This document shows, one piece after another, positions 21,324 through 32,976 of a stretch of 64,000 bases of DNA. Source of the DNA: Peromyscus leucopus (lineage: Eukaryota; Chordata; Mammalia; Rodentia; Cricetidae); the NCBI RefSeq assembly GCF_004664715.2, contig NC_051065.1, positions 151,182,826 through 151,246,825 on the forward strand. Reading direction: 5' to 3'. The notes beneath the pieces were generated by a model. That model made no database searches. It saw only the letters and a program-made list of their open reading frames with translations, and was not told the origin of the DNA. The number at the start of each line of letters is the position of its first letter. Positions within the stretch are counted from its first letter, which is position 1. Made by a program: the position numbers and the translations under genes.

Positions 21324-21589
21324 AAAGATCATTCTCCTCAGAAAGTCATCCAATGGCACCTCTAAAAAGTTGAACACCTGTTTTACTGCTAGCAAAACTT
21401 GGAATTAAATGCTGGAATTTTTACTAATATCCAGCTTTTCACTGAAGGTGTTCCGTTATAAATTACAAGAAGTTTCAGCTGTGTGGTTATCACGTTCATT
21501 AGCAGCAAGAAGCATTTCAGGAAATAAACTCCAATAGAGAAGAAGTGTGGCACTAAATGAGCCTGTGCTGAGTCACCGGCGGCTATTTT

Positions 21590-21650
21590 GGCACTGTGAA
21601 AATGACCTCCCTTTCTGGGCCTCGCTTCCTTATCTAACAGTATATATATA
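21590..21650 (+). repeat. MIR-like fragment
   Basis: GCACTGTGAAAATGACCTCCC...GGGCCTCGCTTCCTTATCT resembles the conserved core/3' part of the tRNA-derived MIR SINE. Short and old. Confidence 0.45.
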
Positions 21651-21699
21651 GCATTTGGCCCGGAAGTCTTCAGGCCTCAACTTATACCTCATCAGACTG

Positions 21700-21830
21700 G
21701 CCTGTAGGCAAGTCTATGGGCCATTTTCTTGATTATTGATGGATGTGGGAGAGCCCAGCCACTGCGGGCAATGCCACCCCTGAGCAGGTGACCCTGGGAG
21801 GTATAAGAAAGGTCATTGAACAATAAATAG
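21700..21830 (+). repeat. Rodent interspersed repeat fragment (unnamed)
   Basis: GGCAAGTCTATGGGCCATTTTCTTGATTATTGATGG...GCCACCCCTGAGCAGG matches a common rodent repeat phrase I recognise without a secure name. Confidence 0.5.
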
Positions 21831-22150
21831 TCTGATCATGTAAGGAACATTCCTCCTCTGCTTTAGTTTCTGCCTCCAGGTTCCTGCCTTGACTTCCCTC
21901 AAGAACAGGCTGTTATAATCCTGATTTCTGTAACTGGTCGCATGGCCTTGGCTGGTATTTTATAAGTTCCTTCCTTTACTCCCCATTCTGTATGTTCTCC
22001 CCTCAGCAAGCACTTCAGTAGGTCCTGGAGGGGTGACCCACATATTCCTTCCAAAAGGTTTGGGTCATTCGACACCCAGCCTGGATTGAATATGTAGTTT
22101 CCCATTGACCTTAATCACAGGATATAGTACCACCAAGAGATGCCCTAAAA

Positions 22151-22336
22151 CAGCAGTTCTCAACTTGTGGGTCGTGACCCCCTTGGGGGGTCTCAGATCA
22201 GATATTTCCATTATTATTCATAATGTAGCAAAATTACAGTTATGAAGTAGCAACAAAATAATTTTATGGTTGGGGGGGTCACCACAACATGAACTGTATT
22301 AAAGGGTCGCAGCATTAGGAAGGTTGAGAACCACTG
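22151..22336 (-). mobile_element. URR1-like hAT non-autonomous DNA transposon relic
   Basis: Ends CAGCAGTTCTCAACTTG and (reverse) CAGTGGTTCTCAACCTTCC are terminal inverted repeats. The interior ATGAAGTAGCAACAAAATAA and GGGTCGTGACCCCC matches the rodent URR1 family. Non-coding, 186 bp. Confidence 0.85.
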
Positions 22337-23754
22337 CATTAAAGGATCTCTTCCTACACTCCAGACATAATCTTCCTTATCTTCTTTGTGGAGAAGCAAT
22401 CCAGTTTACCCCCCACCCTCACCCCACCCCGTGGTCAGGATCAGTCCCCCCTCCTAACGCTGTTATTCCTAGTTCAGCCTGCTGGATTAAGGTCATCAGA
22501 AACCATCATAAGCAGAGGGGAATCTTAGCTTCCAGCTCAATGCAGTGTTGTGTCTTCAAGCAGGAGCATTCTCCATTCTGGAACAGTATAACTTCTAGGC
22601 CAGCAGGGTATAAGGTCCTGCCAACAGGAAACAAACGTTTTCTTAGTGGGCCACTAGGGGTGATAGTGAGTGCAATCATTCTTTACCTCCCAGCGGTCCC
22701 ACGGTTAAAGGAAAAACAGCACCATATATTGGACGCCGGATTCAAAGCATGTTTAGCCTGACGGAGAACTCTGCCCCAGCCCTCCAAGGTACTGCCATCC
22801 AATTGGCGCTGCAGCTGTGTATTTAAAAAGCTACTCCACTGTTAGTCAAGCCAGCTGCTTCTGTATGTGGCAAGCATATAAGAATGGTGACTCCCGTGAT
22901 ATGGGCCCCCTTCTGTGGCTGTGAAGTGAGTTTCAGAAGCACCGCTGTGTGGAGTACCATGATGGTGGATAAGGCATCCTGTAAGTCCAAGTATGGCAGT
23001 TTTGGCAGAAGCAGGAAAGACCAATCATGACCAGAATAAGTGTCTATTCCAGTAAGAACAACACACTGTCACTTAGGTGATGGACATGGTCGCTGGCTCA
23101 TCACTCCGAGAGTGCTGCTGCCTCGGGGGCTCAGTATCGGTTTCTGCAGCTTGCACATTTGGCGCTCGGGCAGCTCATCCAAGTCAGCCTTGGACCACAG
23201 CTGTATCAGCAGCGTCCGTGGGCTGCCTGTAGGGACCACTTTCATGAGCAGTTGTTCCGGAGGACAGGGATCCCTTCTGCTCTCTTCCTCGAAGTGAATT
23301 TGAATCTTTATGAGATGGAGTCTCCTCTGAGGGCAGGGTTTGGCCCTCAGGGTACGTTTCCATCCTCTCAGTGCAGTGCAGGAATTTCATGTCAGAGGTG
23401 CTGATCTCTCTATTCATTACAGCTGCCTTTTGGCACAGGCTGAGAAGTGCTCCCACCCTGATTTTTCCTCGGCCAAACCCATCCATTTTCTTTAAATCCA
23501 ACTTTAGGGCCTGGGAAGAGTGAAGCCTCTCCCCAGGTCCCGACAGTCCTTGCTTCTGGAACCTCTCTAGCGGAGCCTCCACTGCCTGCATTTCTTTCTG
23601 CATTTCTGTCTTCCAGGCTTCCTCTAGAGTGGCCCATTATCCAGCCTTCAGCAGCTTTTCTAGCCCAACATACCAAACCTTTCCGCATTCCTCCCACAAA
23701 AGCTTCAGAAGCCACAGGCAGGTTTATCACAGCAAAGGGCCACCTCTCTGATGT
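22337..23754. other. Non-repetitive stretch, nothing recognised
   Basis: About 1.4 kb of moderately GC sequence. A 145-codon plus frame (22324-22761) and a 139-codon minus frame (23184-23603) were looked at; neither shows a domain or splice context. Confidence 0.4.
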
Positions 23755-24390
23755 CCCGACTTCATTTCTATTGCTGTGACAAAGTACCCTGACAGGCCCG
23801 GCAGTGGTGGCACAGGCCTTTAATCCAGCACTTGGGAGTTCAGAGGCAGGAGGATCTCTGTGAGTTCAAGGCCAGCCTGGTCTACAGAGTGAGTTCCAGG
23901 ACAGCCAGGGCTTCACAGAGAAACCCTGTCTTTGAAAAAAAAAAAAAAAGAAAGAAAGAAAGAAGGAAGGAAGGAAGGAAAGAAAAAGAAAAACAAAATA
24001 AAACAAAGACAGGAAGGAAAGAAGGAAGAACCCTGACAAAAAGCAACTTGGGAGAGAAGAGGTTTATTTTAGCTTCTAATTCCAGTTACAGCCCATCATT
24101 GAAGGGAAGTCAGGCAGGAACCGGAAGTAACCATTCACATCCTTAGTAGAGAGCAGATAGACAAGGAAAGTTAGCATGTTTAGTGCTCAGCTAGCATTGT
24201 CTATTCTTACAGTCCAGGGCCCAAAACCAGGGAGTGGCGCCACCCACTTTCAGGCTGAGTCTTCCCAAAATTAATTAAGGCAATCAAGACAATCCCTCAC
24301 AGACATGCCCACTGGCCAACCCTATGTAAACCAACCCTTGTTAAGATTCACTAGGTTATGCCACACTAACAGTTGAAACTAACCATCATA
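23755..24390 (+). repeat. Rodent interspersed repeat (unnamed), copy 3, split by a B1
   Basis: Head TTTCTATTGCTGTGACAAAGTACCCTGACA (23764-23794) resumes at 24030 (ACCCTGACAAAAAGCAACTTGG) and continues to about 24390. Same family as 2975-3345. Confidence 0.75.
23795..24029 (+). repeat. B1 SINE with expanded A-rich tail, target duplication intact
   Basis: Full B1 with tail grown into AAAG/AAGG repeats (23935-24029). It is flanked by ACCCTGACA at 23786-23794 and 24030-24038, so insertion into the older repeat is explicit. Confidence 0.92.
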
Positions 24391-24419
24391 ATGCCTATCT
24401 GGAGTTTCAGATAGAAAAA

Positions 24420-24753
24420 GCTCTAGAGCCTGGGTGTGGTGGTGTGTGCCTTTAATCTCAGCACTCCAGAGGCCGAGGTAGGCAGATCTTGGTGAGTTCC
24501 AGAACAAGCTGTTCTACAGAGTGAGTTCCAGGACAGCTAGGACCTCATAGTTGTGTGTACCATGTACCATGTGTGCAAGAGCCCACAAAAGTCAGAAGAC
24601 ATGTTGGAATGCCTAGAACTGGATCTATAATCACTTGTGAGTTGCCATGTGGATACTGGGAACTGAACCCAGGTCCTCTACAAGAGCAAGTGCTCTTAAT
24701 GACTAAGCCATCCCTCCAGGCCCCAAGACCTATCTCTTTAAAAACAAAAAATG
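24420..24753 (+). repeat. B1 SINE interrupted by reverse B2
   Basis: B1 24423-24545 (GCCTGGGTGTGGTGGTGTGTGCC...) is interrupted by a reverse B2 (24545-24722, GGATACTGGGAACTGAACCCAGG...GACTAAGCCATCCC), then the B1 tail resumes (GACCTATCTCTTTAAAAAC). Confidence 0.85.
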
Positions 24754-24920
24754 TTGGGGCTGGAGAGATGGCCCAGTGGATAAGAGCACTGGCTGCTCTT
24801 CCAGAGGACCCAGGTTCAATTCCCAGGACCCACATGGCAGCTCACAACTGTTTGTAACTCCAGTTCCATAGGATCTGATGCTAATGCACATTTAAGAAAA
24901 AAGTTAAATAAATTTTAAAA
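24754..24920 (+). repeat. B2 SINE
   Basis: GGGGCTGGAGAGATGGCCCAGTGG...AAGAGCACTGGCTGCTCTTCC, sense. Forms an inverted pair with the reverse B2 31 bp away. Confidence 0.93.
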
Positions 24921-24959
24921 AAATGTTACATTAAGCTTACTGCCTACCTTTTCTGTTTG

Positions 24960-25095
24960 ATTTTTTTTGAGACAGTTTCTCTGTGTAGCCCTGGCTGTCC
25001 TAGAACTCACTCTGGCCTTGAACTCAGAGACTGGCCTGCCTCTGCCTCCCGAGTGCTGGGATTAAAGACCTGCTCCATCACCACTACCCAGCTCC
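24960..25095 (-). repeat. B1 SINE
   Basis: TTTGAGACAGTTTCTCTGTGTAGCC...GCCTTGAACTCAGAGACTGG...CCGAGTGCTGGGATTAAAG, with a short internal deletion. Confidence 0.9.
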
Positions 25096-25544
25096 TGTCT
25101 TTTATTAATGTACCATGAATGAATAAAATCTCCCACAGACGTGGGTCGTACAGATATACCTTGGCTGGTTGTCAAATCTTTCTTAGACTTTGTTTTCTGT
25201 TTTTAAAGAAATATAGAGGTTAGAGGAACAGAGACACAGCAAGGTGCAGAGCTGAGATCCAGGGGAGCAGCTGCTTGTACCTGGGCTTGGTTTTGAGCAA
25301 AAGTGGCCTGTTCCATTGACCCAAAAGGACAGTGAGGAAGCCTCCCCTCTGAGTGACTGCCAGGGTCTGTGGCTTTGACTCAGGTTTCGCCTCCCCTCCT
25401 GCAGCCTCTCTGTTCTTATGCTCAGTCCTGTCTCCAAGATCTAACTCCTGATATCTGGATGGCGCAGGGATAGCTTCCCTAACCTGTGGCCCCCAGCAGG
25501 AGAGCTCTGCTATCTAGCAGCGGCTTTTGTTTTCAAAGATATGT

Positions 25545-25745
25545 CAGGAGCTGGGGAGATGGCCCAGTGGCTATGAGTATTTACTGCTCTTGCAGAGGAC
25601 ATGGGTTTGGTTCCTATCACCTACCTGGTGGCTCGAAACCTCTTATAACTCCAGTTCTGGAGGATCCCACACTACCCAGCCCCTGGGCACCTGCGCACAT
25701 GTGGTGCATATAAATTCACACACACACACACACACACAAATAAAA
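25545..25745 (+). repeat. B2 SINE with (CA)n tail
   Basis: GGAGCTGGGGAGATGGCCCAGTGGC...TTACTGCTCTTGCAGAGG...(CA) 25717-25738. 25096-25544 upstream shows nothing recognisable. Confidence 0.9.
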
Positions 25746-27495
25746 ATTTTTTTCAAAGGTTTGCTAAATTGCATTTGCTTGATAGAGTATGTGTTTAGTG
25801 TGCAGGGGTCCTGGAATCTTTAAAGGCTGACCCCTTTTGGCAAAATAAAAATAATATAGAAAGGGCCTATAGCTCCCTTCCCTTCCGTCTTTATCTTATA
25901 GACCATGTTCCCTTTGGTGCCAACCAGGTGGCATAGTGAAGAGAACACAGGGTTTCGTAGGCACAGGCATAGCACACACTCACCACGGGGAGCCTATCTT
26001 CCCTCCCAAGTTGGCCAAATGTTTTCCATAGTTGAGTTTATGAGGGCCAGGCAGCTTGAACACATACAACTCCAGATCCAGATGCAAACAGCCAGTGCTT
26101 CCTGAGCAGGAGCTGTGGAGCAGATGCTGTTCTAAGGTCTCTCATGGATGAGCCTTCCATCTGGTCGCCACGGCAGCCGGTCTTCATTCCCAACCCGTGA
26201 AGATGGCTACCAGCGAGGAAACCACTTCGCCGAGAGTCGGGCAGCTGGCAGAACGACTCTTGTTGTTTTGAATTGGGTCTCTGTAGTGCGGGTTGGCCTT
26301 TAAACCATGATCCTCCTACCTCATTTTCCTGAGTGCTGGAGTTTGAACTCTCCAGACCAATCCACCATGCTTTGCCTGTTGTGATGCCGTTAGTACGTGA
26401 TGCCATGTGCACCCGCTGTTGGCAGTGAGTGAGATAATGGGTCAGTGTGGGGGTGGTGGTGGAGGGGGGTGTTGTATGCCCTCTGGGGAGGTAAGCTGAT
26501 ACAGTTTTTATTCCTTCAGGCCTATACCTAGCTCTGGCTTTGAATAAAAGACCTGGAATTGCTTGTGTGTAATTCTGTCACCCTCTAGTGGTCACATCTC
26601 TCTTAGCCCTGGACCCGTGAAACAGCCCCATTTCTGCCTCCACCTGCTAGAACGCAGGGCCTCACACCAGCTGAGCAGTCTTGTCCTCAGTGAGCCCTGG
26701 AGATGCCCATTCTTACCAAGTGCATCTTCGTCTTTGTGTGTTGGGATGGTTACTGCATCCAGGGCCATGTGCAGGCCACCAAGGCTGAGAGCAAGGCAAG
26801 CGTGGAGAAGAGAGAAGAAGCACCATTTCTAACCAGTTTCAGTTCTGTGTTCCCAGGGAAGCAGGCCAGGGTGACTCAACTCAACCTTGGAGTTGGGCGG
26901 TAGCTTAGCCAGACATCTGACCCTGCCGCTTCTCCCTCAGGCCTTGTTCTCTCTGCTCTAAAGGTCATTTGTACGGGGCTCCCCTGAGATGATCAGATCC
27001 TGATAAATATTTAAGAAGGCCGGAAGGGGAAGGGAGGGTCAGCTCAGCCTGTCTGGAGCCTGGTTGAGCTAACCTGAACGTGGCTGCTCTGGGTTCTGGG
27101 CACCGCGAGTCTTCCTGGAAAGCCCTGTGTGGGTGAGCCAGGTACTTGGTGTCCCTTACATAATGTCACATCCACAGGAGTCTTGGGAATCAGCCTTGTT
27201 GGGGAGTTCACATCCAGGTCCCCTTCTCTGCCAGGAGAGGGTTCAAGGTCTAACAAAAGTCAGACTCTGGAGGGGTAGGAAAGGCTTCCCTTCATTCTAC
27301 GTGCCAGGGGAGACGGTGTGGAGGTCAAACCACGTGTTTCTTGATAGCATGTGCTACTGTGGCTCCTGGAATTACAGCTAGTTGCCAAGAGGTCAGCGAT
27401 TCTCATAATTCTGTGTGAAATTTCTGCCTGGATTTTTCTAATGTTGACACAGTTTGGGAATTACAGTTTGGTGAGTTTCTTGTTTGCTGTTTGCC
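25746..27495. other. Non-repetitive stretch, nothing recognised
   Basis: About 1.7 kb with short frames only. A GT/GGT-rich patch lies at 26444-26475. No splice-supported exon could be argued. Confidence 0.4.
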
Positions 27496-27499
27496 TTTC

Positions 27500-27501
27500 A
27501 C

Positions 27502-27539
<38 letters not shown>

Positions 27540-27642
27540 GGAGGGGGGTCTCATTGTGTAGTCCAGGGCATCCTGGCACTAGTTCTCCATCCTCATCTGC
27601 CTCCCTGGTGCCAGGATTACAGATGCCACTGTGTTTGGCCTT
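27500..27642 (-). repeat. B1 SINE (old) with T26 lead
   Basis: T-run 27506-27532, then GGGGTCTCATTGTGTAGTCC...TGCCTCCCTGGTGCCAGGATTACAG. 27643-28160 after it shows nothing recognisable. Confidence 0.8.
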
Positions 27643-28162
27643 TTGTTTTAAACTTTCTTAAAGGCAGAGAGTTGAGCAATTCACTCAAGTGTGGATGCTA
27701 CTATTGTAACCGTTAACAGGTCCTTCTTGTTTTTGTAGTTTGGGTACTGCTGTTTGGTGTATTTTTGGTAGAACCCAAGGTCGCCGGTGTGTTTGGTTAA
27801 GTGCTCTGGCTCTGAACTAATCCTACAGCTTGAGGCTTCCTTGGTGTAACTGGTTGAGGGAATCTAAATTAGTGTTGTCAACTTCTGGCATAATAACAAA
27901 CCGTAGTGATTAGGTGGCAGCGTCTTGGTAAGGTTCTGAATGTCCTGTGTAGAGATTTAATGACAGTATTGCTGTTCTTATTTATAAATGATGAAATCAG
28001 GCACAGAATAAAAACCTTCCTTGGGGTCCTGGGAGCAGTTACGGTCGAGTGCATTTGTCCTCTGAACCTCAGAGCACCAACTCATGCCAATACTTCGTGT
28101 TTGTTGTGGTCACCTGACCTCTGTGCTCTATATTTGTGTAGTTCTGTGTGATTTAATAATAA

Positions 28163-28345
28163 GGTACTGCCAGGCAGTGATGGTGCACAACTTTAATTCC
28201 AGCACTGGAGAAGCAGAGGCAGGCAGATCTCTGAGTTTGAGGCCAGCCTGGTCTACAAAAGTTGAGTTCCAGGACAGCAAAGACTAAACAGAGAAACCCT
28301 GTCTCGAAAAAAAAAAAAAAACTAATAATAATAATAATACATTGA
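28163..28345 (+). repeat. B1 SINE with A/(ATA)n tail
   Basis: CAGGCAGTGATGGTGCACAAC...GAGGCCAGCCTGGTCTAC...GAAACCCTGTCTCG, A14 then (ATA)n to 28340. Confidence 0.92.
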
Positions 28346-28347
28346 CA

Positions 28348-28530
28348 GGGGCTGGAGAAATGGCTCATTGGTTAAGAGTACTTGCTACTCTTCCAGAGGG
28401 TCCGGGTGTATTCCCAGCACCCACATGGCAGCTCACAGCTATTTGTAGCTCTAGTTCCAGGGGCTCCAACACCCTCACACAGACATACATGTAGACAAAA
28501 CACCAATGTACATAAAATAAAAATAAACTA
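28348..28530 (+). repeat. B2 SINE
   Basis: GGGGCTGGAGAAATGGCTCATTGG...AGAGTACTTGCTACTCTTCC...CATAAAATAAAAATAAAC. Confidence 0.92.
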
Positions 28531-29579
28531 CTTTTTTTAAAAGTTAAAAAATAAACATTGGCAAAAGTATATTGACATCTGCCCGCGCATCCTGCTATGT
28601 GAGTAGGTTGGCTCGCTCATACACATGCAGCCAAGGAGGAAAAGGAGAAATCCCAAGAGCATGTGTGCCTGCTCCCCAGCCACCTTCGAGGCGGTTGAGG
28701 GGCTGTGGGAAAATGGAGAATGCCATCGTTGGAGTCCTCTTTCAGCTTGCTTCTCTGTGTTTCTGTTCATGTAACTATAAAGTTTTGAAAGTGTGGTATA
28801 ATGTAAAAAACATTATGTGAGCTAAATGACAAAATGCTACTCCTGGAAGAGCTGAAATTGACTTAGCTGGCTTTGTGACTTCATCAACAGTGTCGTTCGT
28901 ATTCTGTATCTGTCACGATGGGAAAGGCGTAGCGGATGCTCTTGAAGTTGATGTATATTTGCTTCTTTATGTTGCCTTTAATATCCAGACAAGTCCTTTC
29001 CTCCCTCCCTTCCTCCACGGCTCCTGCCTCTCTTTCTTTTCTTTCCTGTGGTGCTAGCCAGCCTCGGGCCTTGTATGTGCCAGGCCAGGACTTTACCACT
29101 CTCAGACCGTGGTTTTCATGATAGGCCTGTCATTCATTAAAAATGCCCTGTTAACTGAAGCCGCAGCTACAAAACAAGTTCAAGGCCAGCCTGCCTCAAA
29201 GGTGGAGAGGGAGGGAGCCAAACACCTGTAAGGGATATAACAAGAGAATTTTGATTGCTACATAAACGGATGAGTAAACCGGAGTTTACGTTTCTCGTTG
29301 TTATATAGCATTACATAGGAATCACATTTTGAGCATTTTAAAATCCTCAACTGAAATGGCCAACATTAAATCATCTAAAATTGTGCAAGGACCTGGGAGA
29401 GATCTGTTCAATTCCAACGCATTGTCTTGTTCGGGGGTGGGGGTGGGGGTTGTTTCAAACTGTTCATTTGGATTCTGAGAAAGGTCTGGAAAAGAGAGAA
29501 TTAAAACCCTAAATGACATCATAAACCATTGCTGTTCCACCACAGAAATGTCTCATACAAAGGCAAAACCAAACCAAAT

Positions 29580-29710
29580 GGGAGTGGTTGCTGTAGTCTA
29601 ATACCAACAATGGGAGGTGAAGACAGGGGCAATGGGAAATTCAGTGTCATCAGCTACATAGTGAGTTCCAAGGCCAGCCTGGGATACAAGAGACTCCTGC
29701 CTCAAAACAC
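29580..29710 (+). repeat. B1 SINE (degenerate)
   Basis: GGTTGCTGTAGTCTAATACC...AGTGAGTTCCAAGGCCAGCCTGGG...CTGCCTCAAAACAC. 28545-29580 before it holds only an ID-like reverse fragment (29050-29102). Confidence 0.7.
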
Positions 29711-29833
29711 AGTAAAACCAAACCAAACTAACTCAAGTTGGAGACAGGTGGGAGCTTTTGGTGTTGTGTACCAAGGTTACACATGGCAGTTAAACTGCTG
29801 CACATTGCCCTTTTTCTAAAAATGAGTGATGTA

Positions 29834-29920
29834 GGGGTTGGGGATTTAGCTCAGTGGTAGAGCACTTGCCTAGCAAGCACAAGGCCCTGGGTTCAGTCCT
29901 CGGCTCTGGAAAAAAAAAAA
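29834..29920 (+). repeat. ID SINE, near-consensus, with 13-bp target duplication
   Basis: GGGGTTGGGGATTTAGCTCA...CTAGCAAGCACAAGGCCCTGG...CGGCTCTGG plus A-tail. It derives from tRNA-Ala/BC1 RNA and keeps A- and B-box-like sequence. Flanked by AATGAGTGATGTA at 29821-29833 and 29919-29931. Confidence 0.95.
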
Positions 29921-30127
29921 TGAGTGATGTAAATAAAAATGAGTGATATGGCTGGAGTAGCCTAAAACTTGAATGCTCTCTTAAACATTAAAATTTTTCC
30001 TATATATATATATTTTTTAGTTGACTACCGACCCTGACAAGTCCCTAATGAAAGCAAATTATCTAAATATGGGAAGCAAATCAACAATAACAAGTTTTAG
30101 GTTTAGGAGAGAATTTGCAATAAAGAT

Positions 30128-30197
30128 AACACCCAGGGCCTTGTACATGTCAAACACATACATGCTCTACCACTCAGCTACACCCTCAGCCCCCAAA
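30128..30197 (-). repeat. ID SINE (degenerate)
   Basis: Reverse ID: CACCCAGGGCCTTGTACATG...GCTCTACCACTCAGCTACACCCTCAGCCCC. Confidence 0.8.
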
Positions 30198-30379
30198 AAC
30201 TTAGAGGGCACCCCCTAGATGCTCCTGGAATCTGCCCATGCATTGTCTGCAGCAGCATACTAGTTGGTTTGCTTATGATCTGATGATTGCCTGTGTTGTG
30301 TGTGTAGGAGAAAATACAGCAAGCCTTGTGTTTGAGGGTCTACATTTTATGCTAAATTCTATTTCAACAAAAAAGTTGT

Positions 30380-31590
30380 TTGGCAGGAAAGAAGTCAAAG
30401 TATCTTTATTTGCAGATGATGTGATTCTGCACAATGAGACTGTAAAGACTCCGTAAGAAAAGTTTTGTTTCTTTGTTTCATAAGAAAACTCCTAGAGCTG
30501 ATAAATACTTTCAGCAAAGTGGCAGGATACAAAATTACTATACGAAAAATCAGTAGCCTTCCTATATCCTAGTAACAAAGAGGCTGAAAAAGAAATTAGG
30601 GAACATCCCACTCACGACTGCAAGGAAAAAGAAAAGAAACAAAAAACCTTGAGCCTCAGAATAAAACTAACCAAGGAAGTGAAAGGCCTTTATGGTGAGA
30701 GCTTTAAAGTAAGAAAAGGTACTAGAAGATAGAAAGACCTCTCTCTTGTGTTCATGCTCATGGATTGGAAGAATTAACATTGTGAAATGACTATACTAAA
30801 AGCAATCTACAGATTTAATGCAATCCTAGTTTTAAAAAACACAATGCTATTCTTCACAGAAATAGAAAAAAATCCTAAAATTAATATGGAGGCACAGAAG
30901 AAGACCTTGGTTAAGGAAAGCAACCCTGAGGAAAAAGAATAGTGCTGAAGGTATCACCCGGATACAGACCTGCACAACTCTGGCCACTTGATTTCTGACA
31001 AAGATGCCAAAAATCTGCAGTAGAGAGAGAAGTTTCTTTAACAAATGGCACTGGGAAAATTGGGTGTCCACATACGAAAGAATAGATGCCTATATCTCAC
31101 CCTGCATAAAAGTCAACTTCAGATGAGTCAAAGATGCTAATGTAAGAATCAAAGATGCTAATGTAAGACCTGAAAGTCTGCAGCTGTTAGAGGGAAAACA
31201 CTTCAGATGCAGGCATGGTCATGGCCATCCCAGCAGGACTCCAGCCCCTCAGGAAGTAAGGGCCATTGTTGGTAAGTGAAACCTCATGAAATTAAAAGGC
31301 TTCTGTACAGAAAAAGAAGCAGTTAATTGAGTGAAGAGATAGCCTACAGAATGGAAGAAAATCTTTTTGAGCTATACATCTGATGGAGAGCTAATATTTA
31401 GATGTACTATGAAGAACAACAAAAAGAAAAAAGAAAGAAAACAATCCACTTGGTAAATGGCCCAATGAAATGAACAGATATTTCTCAAAAGATGAAATAC
31501 AAAGGACCAATAATCACAACTTCACTAGCCCTCGGAGAAATGCACACACTGCATTGAGATTCCATCTTTCCCGTTAGAAATGGCAGGCAT
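30380..31590 (+). pseudogene. Degenerate LINE-1 ORF2 fragment (reverse transcriptase to 3' part)
   Basis: Nucleotide phrases match L1 ORF2 in order: the FADD reverse-transcriptase motif near 30410-30420 (SLFADDVI), CAGGATACAAAATTAC, TGGATTGGAAGAATTAACAT, AGCAATCTACAGATTTAATG, AAATGGCACTGGGAAAATTGG, AGATATTTCTCAAAAGATG, and GAGATTCCATC. Many stops and indels; non-functional. The divergence suggests an old (pre-rodent or early rodent) L1. Confidence 0.9.
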
Positions 31591-31595
31591 TAAGA

Positions 31596-31765
31596 ATACA
31601 AACAATGCCAGGTGGCGGTAGCACACACCTTTAATCCCAGCTCTCAGGGAGGCAGAGGCAGGCGGATCTCTGTGAGTTTGAGGCCAGCCGGGGCTACAGA
31701 GCGAGATCCAGGACAGCTAGGACTACACAGAGAAACCCTGTTCATGAAAAACCAAAAGAGAAAGT
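31596..31765 (+). repeat. B1 SINE
   Basis: GCCAGGTGGCGGTAGCACACACC...GAGGCCAGCCGGGGCTACAGAGCG...GAAACCCTGTTCATG. It directly follows the L1 relic. Confidence 0.92.
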
Positions 31766-32960
31766 TGAAGTAAAGTTGACTGAGGGGACAAAGGATGCTA
31801 ACGGGAACAGGGAAGGGTGAGCAGGAGGGTTTGGGGGTATGAGCTGAAATATACTCAACATAGTATATATACATATATGCAAACTTAAAGAATACATTTT
31901 CAAAAGTTTGGTTTTGGAAGCTCTACAAGAAGATTACCATGTCGCCCCTGGTCAGAAAAGTGGTCATCACTGAGGAAGCCCTGAGGACCTGGCCATGGGA
32001 CCCCCCCCCCCAGCTAAGCTGTGGAATAGCTTATATATGGAAGAGCTCGGAATAGCCAGGCATGGGTCCACGGCATGCACAGCTTATGCCAGGATGGGTA
32101 GCAAGCTCTACCAGATGTGGCCGGAATCTGAAAACTGCGGCCTGGGACTTGGCTAGGAACATTGCTTTGCTGCCCGATGTAACTGCGTGCTGCCAATGAA
32201 ACCCACAAGAGAACTTCCAGAGCATTCTCCCGGGAGGAGCTGCTAGCCAAGGTGCTGCCTTGCCACAAGGAAGCTGTGCTGAGACCACAGTGATGGTTTC
32301 CCGGCATCTCTGTAAGTGGCCACACTGTTGTTTCCTCGGGAATTTTCATCATATTTTTCAGATGAACGCCTTAGTTTTTACAACTGATGTTGAAAAGTGA
32401 AAATATGACCAAAGTATCTGAAGTTATGGAAATACCATATCATAGGGAGATCTGGCATGGATTATGATTAATGAACCCTACAAATTATAGTTATGTTGTT
32501 AAATGTGAGTGAAGACTCATAGTCACACATACAAAATTAAAAGGAAAGATGAATTGTCACGGGAGAGATCAGCTGTCATCCCTGAGAAATAGTTAATACA
32601 TTTAATTCAATTAAATGGTATTAATCTAATGTAGTGACTGTGTCTAAGTTCTTGTGTTACATGTACAATGCAATTAAAAGGCTCAAACTTGAATGGTACA
32701 AGTAAAGTTAAATTGTATGCAGTTCTATTTTTCTAATGGAAATAAACTAGACATGTAGCTTATAATTTAAATGGCTGTTTCTGTGTATGATGTCAGGGGG
32801 TTAATGGGTCAAGAATATTTACTTCTATGCATACAGATCACCTCAAATTCTGGGCAGCCTTATCCTAAACAAGAAGGTTGTGTGGCCCTGTCTCTGGCTC
32901 CAGGACTCTCACTTGTGATTACTGCCTCTTCCCTGGGAATTTCTAGCTGTCTGCTCCATT
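31766..32960. other. Unassigned AT-rich sequence
   Basis: A C10 run at 31999-32008. 32030-32350 has a 112-codon minus frame with no recognisable domain. The remainder is AT-rich, with no coding evidence; it may include undetected L1 3' sequence. Confidence 0.4.
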
Positions 32961-32976
32961 GCTAAACCAAGGCAAG

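Noticed and set aside
22324..22761. 145-codon plus-strand frame
   Set aside because: No domain, no splice context, begins inside the URR1 relic.
29834..29905. tRNA-Ala-like gene
   Set aside because: The sequence is the ID SINE (tRNA/BC1-derived) with A-tail and target duplications, not a functional tRNA.
32014..32352. 112-codon minus-strand frame, considered as a processed pseudogene
   Set aside because: I could not match it to any protein family; left as unassigned sequence.
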